A DNA stretch of 64,000 nt from Muricea muricata (taxonomy: Eukaryota > Cnidaria > Anthozoa > Malacalcyonacea > Plexauridae), in assembly GCA_963855995.1 (NCBI GenBank), contig OY979729.1:7334115-7398114 (forward strand), given 5' to 3'. The translations under genes and the position numbers were made by a program. The notes under the pieces were generated by a model that worked only from the letters and a program-made list of their open reading frames with translations, was not told the DNA's origin and did no database searches. This document shows positions 10,680-21,828 of the stretch, one piece after another. Position 1 is the stretch's first letter, and the number at the start of each line of letters is the position of its first letter.

Positions 10680-12612
10680 CGTACGGGAGAGGTCGGGAAT
10701 CTTCCGGTTAAGCCCTTTTCGAGTTAGGCCCCGAGCACGCTCTTTCATCTCCCGACCACGCTCTTTTCCAAAAAGGGCTTAATTAACTCGAACAGGGAAA
10801 CACGATTTGGGTCATTCGAGTTAAGCCCCGGGCCTTAACTCAACGTTTGAAAAGATCCTAATTGTTACAGGAGTTAAGCCCCGACTTGTGAAGTATGCCA
10901 AAGAGTGAAACATTAAATTGTCAAATTTTTAGTGCAAAATAAGCCAAAACACAGAAATGTCATCCGAAAAGAACTAATAAATCGTTAATGGAACATGATT
11001 ATTAACTATCAAACACTATTATTTGAGGTTTTTCATACATTTAATGGTTCGTTTGTCCACATAACAAAACAATATTTTAACTATAAAGTACGTGGACCTA
11101 ACCTTTGTACGCCCTGTTCGCGCGCTACAATGTTCATCTTATCGTCAGGTTAGTGTGACATAAAAGGTGGAACACTCTCCCATCACCTTGAACAAAGCTA
11201 ACCTATTCATGAAATAATCGAAAATAACAGCATGCACGTAATAGCTAAAGGAAGAGGGAGGAATTTTGGTATAGAATATCTGTCTTTGAGACTCGCGCCT
11301 TCATACGCAGCGTAAATTTACATGTACAGCTAATTTTATTATCTAATTAATCTTTGTCAGTTTATTGAGTCTTATCACAGTTGCTTTGGTATTTTGAATA
11401 CACAATGCTTGCAATGAAACCTTGAATTTCTCTTAAATAGTACTATATAGTTTGTTAAAAGATTCCCTTTGCTTAGTATAGCTCACGTTTTTCCTATGCT
11501 TTGCTGTTCATTTAAGCGAATACTTGTATCGCAAAAATATGATTTATTCCGCCGGCCTGAAATCGAATGCAGTCCCCCTGCATGGCACAAAGTTCTGACC
11601 GAATCGATAAAGTTTAAGTAAAATACCCAAATGTAATTGTTGTAAATGGGCTATACATTCCACGTAATCAAAAGTTTGCCGTCAGTCGGCAATTTTACTT
11701 CTGCGCAGACCCTCGTTGTATTGTGATAAAACCATTTGCCAGCAATATTCAAACACCACTGAGTGAAGTTAACATCATGCGAGATTCACAGCTGTTATCT
11801 GAAGATATATGTCTCCTTCGACACCGAGGATTCCCAGTAGTTATTCACTGTTCGGATCAGCAAATTTAGGGGGGGGGGGTTACACTCCCCAAACATTCAA
11901 ATATTGCATGAAAGTCGGTCTTAAAATAATTGTGGAACTACAAAAAGTTAGTGATCAAACAGTCTAATTTTTTTCTAAAATATAATAAATTTGCAAAGAT
12001 TCTAGCAGAAATACAAAACGATTATGTATTAGCGAGCGTCGCCACCACCACAAGCGTACACAAATAAGAAGTAGGTCCCTGATTTGATACCACCTGAATT
12101 TGCACCCTTGGTTCGGATCTGACGATAAAATGAACATTGTAGTGCGCGAACAGGGCGTACAAACGTCAGGTTCTACGTACTTTATAGTTAAAATATTGTT
12201 TTGTTATGTGGATAAACCAACAATGAAATGTATGAAAAACCTAAATAATAGTGGTAACGATATAATAGTCAATAATCATGTTCCACTAGCGATTTATTAG
12301 TTCTTTTCGGGTGAATTTTCTGTGTTTTGGCTTGCTTGCATTAAGCATTTGACAATTTAATGTTCACTCTTCGGCACACTTCACAAGTCGGAGCTTAACT
12401 CGAGCAACAAGAATTTTTTCAAACGTCGAGTTAAGCTCCGGGGCTTAACTTGTATGATCCAAATTGGGTTTCGTTGTTCCAGTTAAGCCCTTTTTGGAAA
12501 AGGGCGTGGTCGGGAGATAAAAGGGCGTGTTCGGGGCTTAACTCGAAAAGGTCTTAACTCGAGGAGCTTAACTCGAAGGGCTTAACTCGAAAATTCCCGA
12601 CCTCCGTACGGG
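10680..12612. mobile_element. 1.92-kb foldback element with about 470-bp TIRs, 8-bp TSD
   Basis: The arms are 10,688-11,150 and 12,119-12,604. They are inverted copies that include GAGGTCGGGAAT ends, several GAGTTAAGCCCC motifs and, internally, AACAAAACAATATTTTAACT. Direct repeats CGTACGGG flank it (10680-10687 and 12605-12612). The 970-bp centre has no ORF. The element is non-autonomous; the 8-bp duplication fits hAT, Merlin or P-like insertion, and I do not choose between them. Confidence 0.75.
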
Positions 12613-12619
12613 GATATCT

Positions 12620-13905
12620 GTTTTACACACATGAATCTTTCTTTCCTCCTACCTATTTTAAATACCTCCAAAAAGCTTTTTTGTATAACGCACCATTACA
12701 TAGCTGTTCCAGTTGCATTTCATTTTACACAACATGTGATGTGGCAATCCTTAAGGGGATGATCTATACGCACACAAACTTTAGTTTATTATACTTGTGT
12801 GCGTCCGTGATCAATAATTTGTTGCTAATTATATACTTACATTCACACAAGATTTTTAGTTTGGTTATTTTTTAGCCTTCCAGATCTCATGGACTTACAA
12901 TAAGTCACTCATAACTGGCCGGTATGCTATATTATATTTCATATTGTATGGAGGCTGCCCCATTACGAACAATATTGTTTATTCTACATGATACCTATAT
13001 GGCTCCTACTACCTATTTGAGTATTTCCATCGCTAGATATTGTTTTAACTTCCCTATCTCACTGATTTACATTAAGTCACTCTGACCTGACCCGCATGCT
13101 ATATTATTAGGAAATAGGAAACATTTTTTGTGTTTCTATAGAAATTAAAACTTACTTTACTAGTTAATTTCGACACGAAATTGAGTAAAAAATATCTTGT
13201 TCTTGGGTATTTATGACAAGCATCTCTCTTTTGTTGTATATTGTAGTAGTAGGCCTACTAAACATTTTTCCTCATTTTCGGCGACTATAAACTTTTTTAT
13301 ATATATTTATGTACAAGAGCAGCTATTTTGTATTTTTGACTTTTGAAATTCCCGTTACATCCACGCAACTCGCGTGGCAATGTCTCGTGTTTGTATAGAG
13401 TTATAGAAACACGGCTTTTCCGAGTCTTCCACCAATCAGCGCCCATGTTCTTAAAAGGCTATTTTATATTATTATATAGACTGCCATGGGATATTAAGTG
13501 TTCTGTAATCTGATTGGCTCGCTACTAGTAGGATTTAGCTCATATCCTACTAGTAAAGAACACAAGATGGCAGCCGAAAATTTTTTGATCGCTAAAAATC
13601 TTGTTTTGAGCATTTTGGCAGCCTTTGTTGGCCATACGTACAACACATAAACTTAGATAAAGTTTTTGAAGGTTAGTACTTGATTTAAATGTCACCTAAA
13701 CAAGTATAAAATACAGATTTTTACGAATTAATACTGAATAAGTCCCCCGAAAGCTGGAAAAGATTATAATTGCTTTAATTGCTATTAAAACAAGAACTGT
13801 GCTCAACTTTGAAGTCAACAAGCGTTTGTTTTACATCAAACATTTATATTTTTTAAGAATTTGAAACTTTTGGAAAAATTTGTTTGAAACATAATTTTAA
13901 ATAAT
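12620..13905. other. Intergenic, small palindromes only
   Basis: No coding evidence. A short inverted pair lies at 13,525-13,555 (CTACTAGTAGGATTTAGC with ATATCCTACTAGTA), next to a phrase of the form ATCTGATTGGCTCGC that is typical of MITE ends in this window (compare 22,400 and 31,790). Confidence 0.4.
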
Positions 13906-13910
13906 GATAA

Positions 13911-13985
13911 GTCTCTCGTCGTATATGAGCGATAGCCGACTCGGTGCTACACAACTCGTCGGCTATCAGCTCATATACGACTCGA
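13911..13985. repeat. Hairpin with 23-bp arms
   Basis: GTCGTATATGAGCGATAGCC followed by GAC is repeated inverted as GTCGGCTATCAGCTCATATA followed by CGAC, with a loop of about 15 bp. It is likely a tiny foldback MITE. Confidence 0.7.
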
Positions 13986-14129
13986 ATTTGTAGAATAACT
14001 GTTAAATATTTTATATTGTATACAGCCTCGTCCCCGGCGCTTTGATGTTCTTGTTATGTTAATTCTACGGCAGTGCGAGGCGCGAGTCATGCGCGCGCGA
14101 TTTATTTTTTATGCATGTGTGCGTTGGGA

Positions 14130-14330
14130 ATTGCCTGGCAGAAACCGTTGCCACAGGAAATTCGCCCCCCTAGGAAATTTGCCCCCCCCCCTTCTCCAGG
14201 AGGGGGGCGATGTTCCTAGAATTTCGCCCCCAGGAGGGCAAAATTCCTTGGAATATTGCCCCCTGGGGGGGGGGGGTAAATTTCCTAGGAATTTCGCCCC
14301 CCTTTAGGAATTTCGCCCTCCCATCTTTTT
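14130..14330. repeat. GC-rich inverted mini-repeats (GGAATTTCGCCCCC)
   Basis: Variants of TAGGAATTTCGCCCCC occur in both orientations several times within 200 bp, with homopolymers of up to ten C or G. The block follows directly after the partial copy of the 10,405 element, suggesting local expansion at its edge. Confidence 0.65.
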
Positions 14331-14439
14331 TTCTGTTTAAAATTCAACAATATCAAGAACGGGCTTAATAAATAAATTTAATATTTAACAAAATAGAAAT
14401 ACACGTTATTATACTGTATATTAAGCTTTTTAGCATGTG

Positions 14440-15075
14440 GTGGAGTACACGAAGGGCACAACCACTCTGTCTGCGTACATGTGTGCTCTACGCATTTTTG
14501 GTGAAACCACTTCCTGCAGTCGTCACATTTTACCATGTTGTCGCACTACTCTGGTAGCCTACATTGGCAGAAAGTCTTGATTGTGACACCATTGTGCTCT
14601 CTTTGGTTCGCGTATGGGCGTCGTCGCTTGTATGGGAAAGCTGTCAGCTCACCATTCTCAAAGTATGACAGCAGGTGGCTCCTCATCTTCGTTTGGTCGA
14701 AGCAGACCTCTTTTAATACTTGTTTACCGCTTGCTAATTCGTAGGAAAAGGCGACGGCGAACAGGCCGCAGTCGACTGGTCCTGTTTGAATCTGTACAGG
14801 TGGAATCTCGACTTCTAAATTTCCAAAATCGTCCATCAAGGTGCGATAGCACTGGGCAAGCTGGACTTTAGTTGATCCTGTTATGCCATGAAAGAGGCTA
14901 TCAGCTACTTAAACATAACCCCCTGCCAAAAAGCGACAAAAACATTTTAAAATAAAAAAAAATGCCCCTGAAGACTAAAATAGACTCTGGTGCAAGAGAT
15001 ACGGATACGCAATTCTGTTACCGCGTATTAAATATACCTATTGATGACGATGTAATCCAACGGTAAGCTCCAGTG
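14440..15075 (-). pseudogene. Ulp1/C48-like cysteine protease plus PHD finger
   Basis: Near 15,070 the frame reads QIHNTGAYRWITSSSIG, the family segment where the catalytic His is expected in an HW pair; here it is Arg-Trp. Later, QIQTGPVDCGLFAVAF (about 14,790-14,740) gives the Gln and Cys of the Ulp1 fold. The C-terminus has a PHD-type finger (CQCRLPE, then KCDDCRKWFHQKC, then LCPSC) reaching 14,440, interrupted by one TAG just after CRLPE. It is the tail protein of the Ginger-type element, inactivated by stops and by loss of the active-site His. Confidence 0.7.
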
Positions 15076-15093
15076 TTGTGGATCTGTATCCCT

Positions 15094-16546
15094 TCATGTG
15101 GCACTGTGTCGAATGATGTCTGCGACAGGACAGTTTCTTGCAGACCGCTGACATGTGGAAACTTTTTCCATACACGAATTACTTGAAAACTCCTCATGTC
15201 GTGTTATCCTACCTTCTTGTTTGCACCGTGTTTTGCATCCTAAAGTTTTTTTCTGTTTTTCCTGGCCATCCTTGATGTTCTCTGCCACTTTAGCGTAGGA
15301 CTGACGAAGGTCTGCAAGTTCTTCGACTCTTTCTTCCAATGTCTGCTTAATATTTTCTTCTGACGAAATCTCCATTTGTATAGGAATACGCGCTTCTCTT
15401 CCAAACATCAGGTAGAAAGGTGTGTGCTTTGTCGTCGCTTGAACAGAGGTGCGGTAGGCAAACAGGATATCGTCTATGGCCTCGTCCCAGTTGTCTTGCT
15501 TTTCATTCACTGCTTTCTGAAGAGCACGCTGGATGGTCTGATTGAAGCGTTCGTCCAGTCCATTACTTTGAGGATGGTAGGCAGTTGTTACCCGATGCTC
15601 TGTTCCTTTAATTTTAGAGTTATATATTGTAACTTTCTTTCGTTACTTATTTTGAAAATAAGTTACTTCTAAATTGTCCAAGAGAAGGATACTGTGCTTT
15701 TTTAATAAAGGCTAAAGAACTTTCACTGCCAAAATCATTAAAGTCAACATACCTGTCCTTCGATGCAACTCTTCGCTGACTTCGGATATTTGAATTTCTG
15801 CACACCCATTTCTGGTTATCGTCCAGTAGATGAAGTCCGCAACGCAACGAGCTGTTTTAATCAGGACTGCAACTGCCTTAGGCCATTTGGTAAAGTAATC
15901 ACACATGGTTATGATGTACTTATCACCCTTTTTCGTTTCTGGAAGTGGACCAATCAGATCAATACCAACCTAAAAAATATCCATTGAAAGATTTGAAGCA
16001 AGTTCGACACTCGTTTGTTTCATTCAATTGTATAGTCTCTCTAATATCTAAAACGTACTTGTTTCCATGCCCCTGAAGGAACAGGAATTGGAATGATGGC
16101 ACAGTCATGTTCAATTTAGGATTTACTCTTTGGCACTGGTCACATGATGGAATAAAGTTCTTCGCATCATTTACCATACCCCTCCAGTAAAAGCGCTGCT
16201 CAATTTTGCTCAACGTTTTGTCTCGACCAAAATGTGCATTTCCAGGACCCTCGTGGCATTGGCTTTGGAAAACATAAGTTGAAAATCATAAGACAAGTCA
16301 ACAAATGGCATGTCAAGTTAAAAACCATGTAGCATTTTTTCTTACGGAATAATACGTTGCTGCGTTTCCTTGTCTAAAATAACTTTGACGTGGAGCTTTA
16401 GAAAAATTACTTCTGCTACCAAGATAATATAGCATGCCATCTTTTAGTGTAAAATCAGCGGCCCTTTTTCTCAAATCACGCTTTTGTTGCTTAGAAAATT
16501 CTTCGGGATACTCTTGATGTTCAAGATAAGCTAAAATCGCGTCCAT
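15094..16546 (-). pseudogene. Gypsy-like integrase (transposase) of Ginger/GIN element
   Basis: The reading starts near 16,546 with MDAILAYLEHQEYPEEFSKQ and KDGMLYYLG, as in GIN1-like proteins. Around 16,250-16,100 the H2C2 finger appears (CHEG, AHFGRDKT, then CDQCQRVN). The integrase core begins with MCDYFTKWPKAVAV near 15,906. It ends with the downstream helix segment (LDERFNQ, then NWDEAIDDILFAYRTSVQ and TPFYLMFGREARIP) at 15,570-15,400. The blocks lie in several frames separated by stops and an AT-rich gap, so the gene is dead. The catalytic triad cannot be read through the broken middle. Confidence 0.75.
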
Positions 16547-16986
16547 TTTTGCACTGATACTTCAATATTTCGTGTTAAATTGCAGATTCTTATTTACAGT
16601 GAAAAACTTTTCAGTGAAAAACTTACATTATAAATCAACACGTGACCAATGATCACAACATCAACAACTGCGATTAGACTATAAAAGACAAACCTACACT
16701 ATTTCAACAATATGAAGATATTATTGAAGTAGCGTTTATGCTTTACTTTTACTTTCAAGCCAAGAAAAGAGTTGCACAGTATACAAGCCGCCAGCGATGT
16801 AGTACATACTGTGTAAAATTATCTTATAATTAAGTACACAAAATAAATGATATTCTATTTCTTCGTGCGGGTTTTTGAAGAGGGGAACGATAGGGACCCT
16901 ATAGAAGAACTCTGCGTGCGCCCTTCTCACACGTGCATATTTTCACAAATTTCAACTTTACATACTATTTCATAACTGCCCTAAAT

Positions 16987-17620
16987 TCAAGGATATGATG
17001 CACTAATGGTCCTGCTTTGGCATTTTTTGTCAGTTTTCAGGCAGAGTTCTTCTCTTCTTACATCCAGCCTTGAAAATCCCAATTGAATAAGAGCTTCTTT
17101 ATAAGATTGTGCGGGTAAGATAATTCCAAGGGTTCGTTTTTGTACACGTTCCAAATCATCAGCAAGGCAAGAAGGCAAACAACACAAAAATATTCTTCAA
17201 CAGGGATACCACTTTGACGTAAAACTCGTAGGATATAAAGGCGTTTGGAAGCTTTAGAAACCACAGAGTTTATATGATCGCTCCATTTTAGAGTTTTTTG
17301 AATTATGAGACCCAGAAGTTTATGAGAGTGTAGGTGGCAGTTAATTACCAATGGTGATAACTTCATATCATTAAGTTTCATGAAGGTGATAGAATCAAGG
17401 TTAGATTGTATATCCGAGCCGCTATTTCTCGCAAGCCTTTCCCATGCTGGAATGTCATCCACAAATTTCCACATATCAGTTCCATGGGCGACTACGTTAA
17501 GGTCGTTTACCATCACCAAAAACAGGATTGGTCCTAATTTAGTCCCTTGGGGGAAGCCGGCATTTACTGGGCAAAGATTTATTAAGTTTAAATCGCTGGT
17601 GACGATTTGAGAGGAAGTTA
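16987..17620 (-). pseudogene. Non-LTR reverse transcriptase fragment
   Basis: Minus-strand translation shows FPQGTKLGPILFLVMVNDL, followed by WKFVDDI (the catalytic box, in the VDD form) and then SNLDSI, KLSPLVINC and the C-terminal KEALIQLGFSRLDVRREELC. This is the RT core end and thumb of a cnidarian-type LINE. Frameshifts and the lack of an endonuclease make it a truncated dead copy. It is distinct from the LINE at 18,160-21,470. Confidence 0.7.
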
Positions 17621-18299
17621 ATGATCCATGGTGATCATTAGTGATCTTCTCACTCCTGATCGATTAGCTTCACTACGAACACATTGTGACCAATACGGTC
17701 AAAAGTCATCATTATTATAGTCTTTATTAGGGTCATTGACATGCAAATATATGACAAAAAGCTATTTACAACTAACGCAATTATGGTCCCTAAATGGGCA
17801 AGGTACGAACGGGACTCGAAGAACCATGCAAAGCACCTTCCCATATTTAACATTAAGAACTTATGTGAACAAACATATTAAAAATACATTACATTTACAT
17901 TACACTAATAAGGTCGATTTACACAGCACGACAAGCCGCTTGAGATTCTCACTCCGGCGCATGTAACCTGGGCCACGTGCACACACAAGGCTCCCGAGTT
18001 GTTAAATAATTTAAAGAAACCACCATAGACCTTACCCAAGGACGGAAACTAAAAACTTTAAGTGATGAAAATTTTTATTGTTTGATATTTTCGTTTTAAA
18101 ACGCTCGGAAACAAGCCCGTGTGCACATACTCCAAGTAAACGCTTTTTAAAAGTAACACTTTAAATGTGTGAAATTTTAAACTTCACCTGCAACCAATAA
18201 AAAAGAATAGTAGGTTTTCCGGTGGTTTTGATACACCATGGTGAAAATCGCATACGGCACACCGCAACATGCAAATCGGCTATAACAATCCTAATATAT

Positions 18300-20575
18300 T
18301 CACGTTTTATGACAAGAACAGTCACGAAATAACGACCACGTACATGCCATTTCAACATCATAAACAGAATTAACAATACTAGAATATTTATGCTTTAGTA
18401 AAGGTTTGAAAGAACCAGGACAAGAGACAGTGTCAAAACATATGTCTTTACATACAATGTTCCAGATCTTAACAATACGATTATAGTAAGAAGATTGGAA
18501 AGTGGTAGTTTTACAAATTTGACCTTGAAGAATACACTTTGATGTATTACTTAGCCGAGTACGATCGTGACAAACAAACGTAACGTATTTACTAATGTTG
18601 ACATTCAGATAATCAAATAATCCTTTGTATAGAAACACCAGATCTTTAATTTCCCTATCAAATGTTAATGGCAGAAGATTCAAGGCCAACAATCGTTCCT
18701 TATAACTCAATTCTCCTCTGCTCATCAGAATCCATCTCGTAGCTCGTCTTTGAACACTTTCTACCCGTTTTGATAGCTGGATGTTGTTCACTGGGGACCA
18801 AACCTCAGATGCGTAACATAGCTGTGACTTTACGAGAGACAAGTAGAGTGTACGCCTAGTTTTTATATTTGTTAGAAGTGTACTGGTTCTTTTTAACACG
18901 CCTAACATCTTGCTTGACTTCGAGATGATGGAATTGATATGAAGATCCCAAGAAAGTTCGTAGGAAGTTATGACTCCAAGATGTTTCTCATTGCAGACAC
19001 GAATTAGTTTTACAGTTCCCAGGGTATAGTCGTAAGTAATGGGCTCTTCTTGCGGGAGATGGTGAAACGGATGTTGTTTTGTACACTCCAGTGGTCTAGA
19101 TTCGTCGTAAGCGTTCACAGTCGTTGGTAGAGGTGATTGTGTCGTGTAATTTTGTATGGTCGGCATACAGCGCTGTTTCAGTTCCCTTTACAGTGAAGTC
19201 CGGTAAATCATTGATAAAAATAACAAAAAGCAAAGGACCCAAAATACCGCCTTGGGGCACTCCCGAGGTAACTGGTGACCATGTCGAAGCAACGCCATCC
19301 ATCACGACCGTCTGATTTCTGCCCGTTAAGTAATCTTCAAACCAACACAAAGGTGGAACACCGTAACTGGGCAGTTTCTGGAGAAGAATTGCATGATCGA
19401 CAGAGTCAAAGGCTTTGGCAAAGTCGAGGTACAGCACGTCGTCTGAGTGTTCCTATCTAAATCATGCCCAATTGTGTGAAGAACTGATAGGAGTTGGGTC
19501 ACGCATGAGCGATTTCGAAGAAAACCATGCTGACGTTCACTTACAAGGTGTGCAACGTGTTCGTAAAATCTTTGATAGACACATCGCCCTAAAGCTTTAC
19601 TGATGATGGGTAAAAGGGAGATGGGTCGGTAGTTTTCTACTGATTCTTTTGACTCTCTCTTGTGGATAGGAGTAACATCCGCCGATTTCCAATCAGAAGG
19701 AATCCGACCTGAGTTTAGCGAGAGATTAAACAGACAACATAGTTTAGGAGCAATCTGACTGCTGCAGTCTTTTAGAAGACGCGCAGGAATACCATCAGGA
19801 CCACTTGCTTTGGATGCATCAAGATTTCTCAAACAACTGGCTACGTCATGTTCTCTAAGCTCTATCTTTCGCAATTGAGAATCAGTTACCGATAGAGATG
19901 TAGTTGAAGCGGGATGTTGATTGGATCTCGAAGGTTGAAAAACAGTAGAGAAGCAGGAGTTGAAAAGTTCAGCTTTGTCAAAAGGTGTCTTCGCTAGATT
20001 GCCATTGTGGGAAACTACAGGGGGTTGAGTTGATCGATGATGGAAAATCGCTTTATGATAACTCCAAAATAGCTTCAGATTATCATGGAAGGAGTCTTGT
20101 ATTTTCAGTAGGTGTTCGTGATGTTTTCTTTTAACAAGGTATTTGACAGTTGGGCTTAGTTCGCGCAGTTTTCGTTTGCGATAATCTGTTCGACAGTTAC
20201 GGTATTTCTTCAAAGCTGAATATTCCTTTCGTATAAAGTATCTCACTTCTCCGTCGATCCAAGGTGGTGAATTGACGTCTTTAACTATTTTTACTGGGAT
20301 AAATTTATAAACTGCGTCCATGAACCATTTTTGCCATTGCAACCAGCACTTATCGATGTTCTTCGATGAGAAATCCTCAAAAGGATTGTGTGTTAAAAAA
20401 CTTCGAAGCTCATCAAAGTTTTCTCGCTTATAGTCGTAGACATTTCGTGGGACTGGATTTGCACGACGGAATGTTTGTCGAATTTGAAACTCGATTATGT
20501 AGTGATCCGTAGGAAAATTTGACTGTTCCTCTGACAAAATTATTACATTCTGGATGATCTCAGGGCAGTTACATT
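18300..20575 (-). pseudogene. LINE reverse transcriptase with mutated catalytic box
   Basis: A 403-aa frame (20,537-19,326) carries the linker and RT motifs up to SADVTPIHKR and ENYRPISLLPIISKALGR. A frameshift near 19,440 leads to [34 protein letters not shown] and the catalytic box. That box reads YADH instead of YADD (His codon at 19,156-19,158), removing one metal-binding Asp. A third frame (19,166-18,300) gives the C-terminal domain (ERVESVQRRATR-type, then YKERLLALNLLPLTFDRE). The copy is dead but still well preserved. Confidence 0.8.
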
Positions 20576-20576
20576 T

Positions 20577-20879
20577 AACAATTATTCGCCGAAGGCGAGG
20601 TGATTATCGGGGAATATTCACCGAGACGAAGTCGAGGTGAATATCTCCCAAAAATCACCGAGGCTGAGGCGAATAATTGTTTTAGTATTTTTACACAAGT
20701 TATTTTAATTTTGTTTATTTCTTTGTCCGTAATTTGTACAAAACGGGGGCTAGTCGCCATTTTGTAAACTTGTTTTTACTGTTATATTCACCTGTAGGTG
20801 AATATAAAGGAATGTCACGTCATATTGGACCAATCACAACGTCGGATTTCTTATGTTCACTTGTGCAAAAATACTAAAA
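20577..20879. mobile_element. MITE inserted in the LINE
   Basis: The insert separates NTLDLLF from CPEIIQNVIILSEEQ, which are contiguous in the uninterrupted protein. It contains AACAATTATTCGCC with its complement GGCGAATAATTGTT (20,577-20,681) and TAGTATTTTTACACAAGT with ACTTGTGCAAAAATACTA (about 20,692-20,877). It therefore holds two nested inverted-repeat units. It is younger than the LINE. Confidence 0.65.
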
Positions 20880-21470
20880 TAGCAGATCAAGAGTGTTTCC
20901 TCTAACATGAGTAGGACCAGTTATAAATTGTTCTAGAAAGTTCTCTCTCACTAGATTACAAAATGACTCTTCAAGTTGTCCCTCGTTCATTGTAGGGGTT
21001 GGTTGGCCACATGACCACTTTATTTCTGGAAGGTTAAAGTCTCCGATCACAATAATACAACTAGACTCAGGGGTATTTTTAAGAGACAAATTTAGTTTTT
21101 GTACTACGTCAGGAATAGAGTCAGGAGGACCATAGAAGGTATATAGCAAAGTTGGTTTGTTTTTCTTTACTGCGAGATCAATAACAACTCTACGTTTTCA
21201 TTCTCAAGATGAAGCTTACGAGTTGCGTGTATGTTCTGCCTAACAGCTACAAGTGCACCACCACCAGTCTTTCCAACTCTGTCGCACCGAAATATGGAGC
21301 ACCCTGGTAGCAGTTCACACGCTTTTGGTTAGCCACGTTTCACAGATACAAACAATGTCATAATTTGCACTATAAACGAGATGTTGTAAAAGAGTTTTCT
21401 TACAAACTTTGGAGCTCGTGTTTGATGACACAAACGCCCTTAAACTTCTCGCATTGAGTTATAGAACATT
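20880..21470 (-). pseudogene. LINE apurinic endonuclease domain
   Basis: Translation gives NARSLRAF near the start, YDIVCICETWLTKS (motif with the catalytic Glu), then after several stops LLYTFYGPPDS, CIIVIGDFNLPEIKWS (the GDFN metal-binding motif) and NTLDLLF at the end. The region between ETWL and FYGPP is frameshifted. The domain is cut by the MITE and resumes with the linker to the RT on its other side. Confidence 0.75.
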
Positions 21471-21828
21471 TAATTCAACATTTTATAGAACATTTAATTT
21501 ATTCATTTCTTTTAAGTCTTAGCAAAGTCGAGAAAAGTAAGGCGAGGATGATTTCCAGGGGTATCTAACCATGAGAGCCAGGTGTGTATCATATCCAAGA
21601 GACAGTACGTGGTGGATGTACCTTTCAAACATCCAAATTGCCCATTCCTGATTGAAGGGACTCATTGAAAATGATTGAAACTGGTTCCGCTAGCTAAAAC
21701 GCAAACTTTTAAGATACGAGAAGGTATGTTGTCAGGGCCATGTGCCTTGAAGGGACTATTTGCAAGCGGTTTTATTCATACTTCGTATGGTTCGATTGTT
21801 AGCATAACCTTGTCCGCAGGTACAATAA

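Larger units (their letters stand above)
14430..16560 (-). mobile_element. Ginger/GIN-type DNA transposon remnant
   Basis: On the minus strand, in order: a leader segment like that of GIN1-type integrases, an H2C2 zinc finger, an RNase-H-type integrase core, an Ulp1 (C48)-like protease and a PHD finger. No reverse transcriptase or protease-RT polyprotein accompanies the integrase. Ginger/GIN transposons are known to pair a Gypsy-like integrase with Ulp1/OTU proteases and PHD fingers, so I prefer this to a Ty3/Gypsy retrotransposon. All parts are frameshifted. Confidence 0.65.
18160..21470 (-). mobile_element. 5'-truncated CR1/L2/Jockey-type LINE with MITE insertion
   Basis: It comprises an endonuclease piece (21,470-20,880), a 300-bp inserted MITE (about 20,577-20,879) and a reverse transcriptase (20,575-18,300). 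The order and motifs are those of an APE-type non-LTR retrotransposon read on the minus strand. There is no poly(A) tail at the 18,160 side. Confidence 0.8.

Noticed and set aside
15094..16546. Ty3/Gypsy LTR retrotransposon
   Set aside because: No RT, RNase H, protease or LTRs nearby; the attached Ulp1-like protease and PHD finger fit a Ginger/GIN DNA transposon better.
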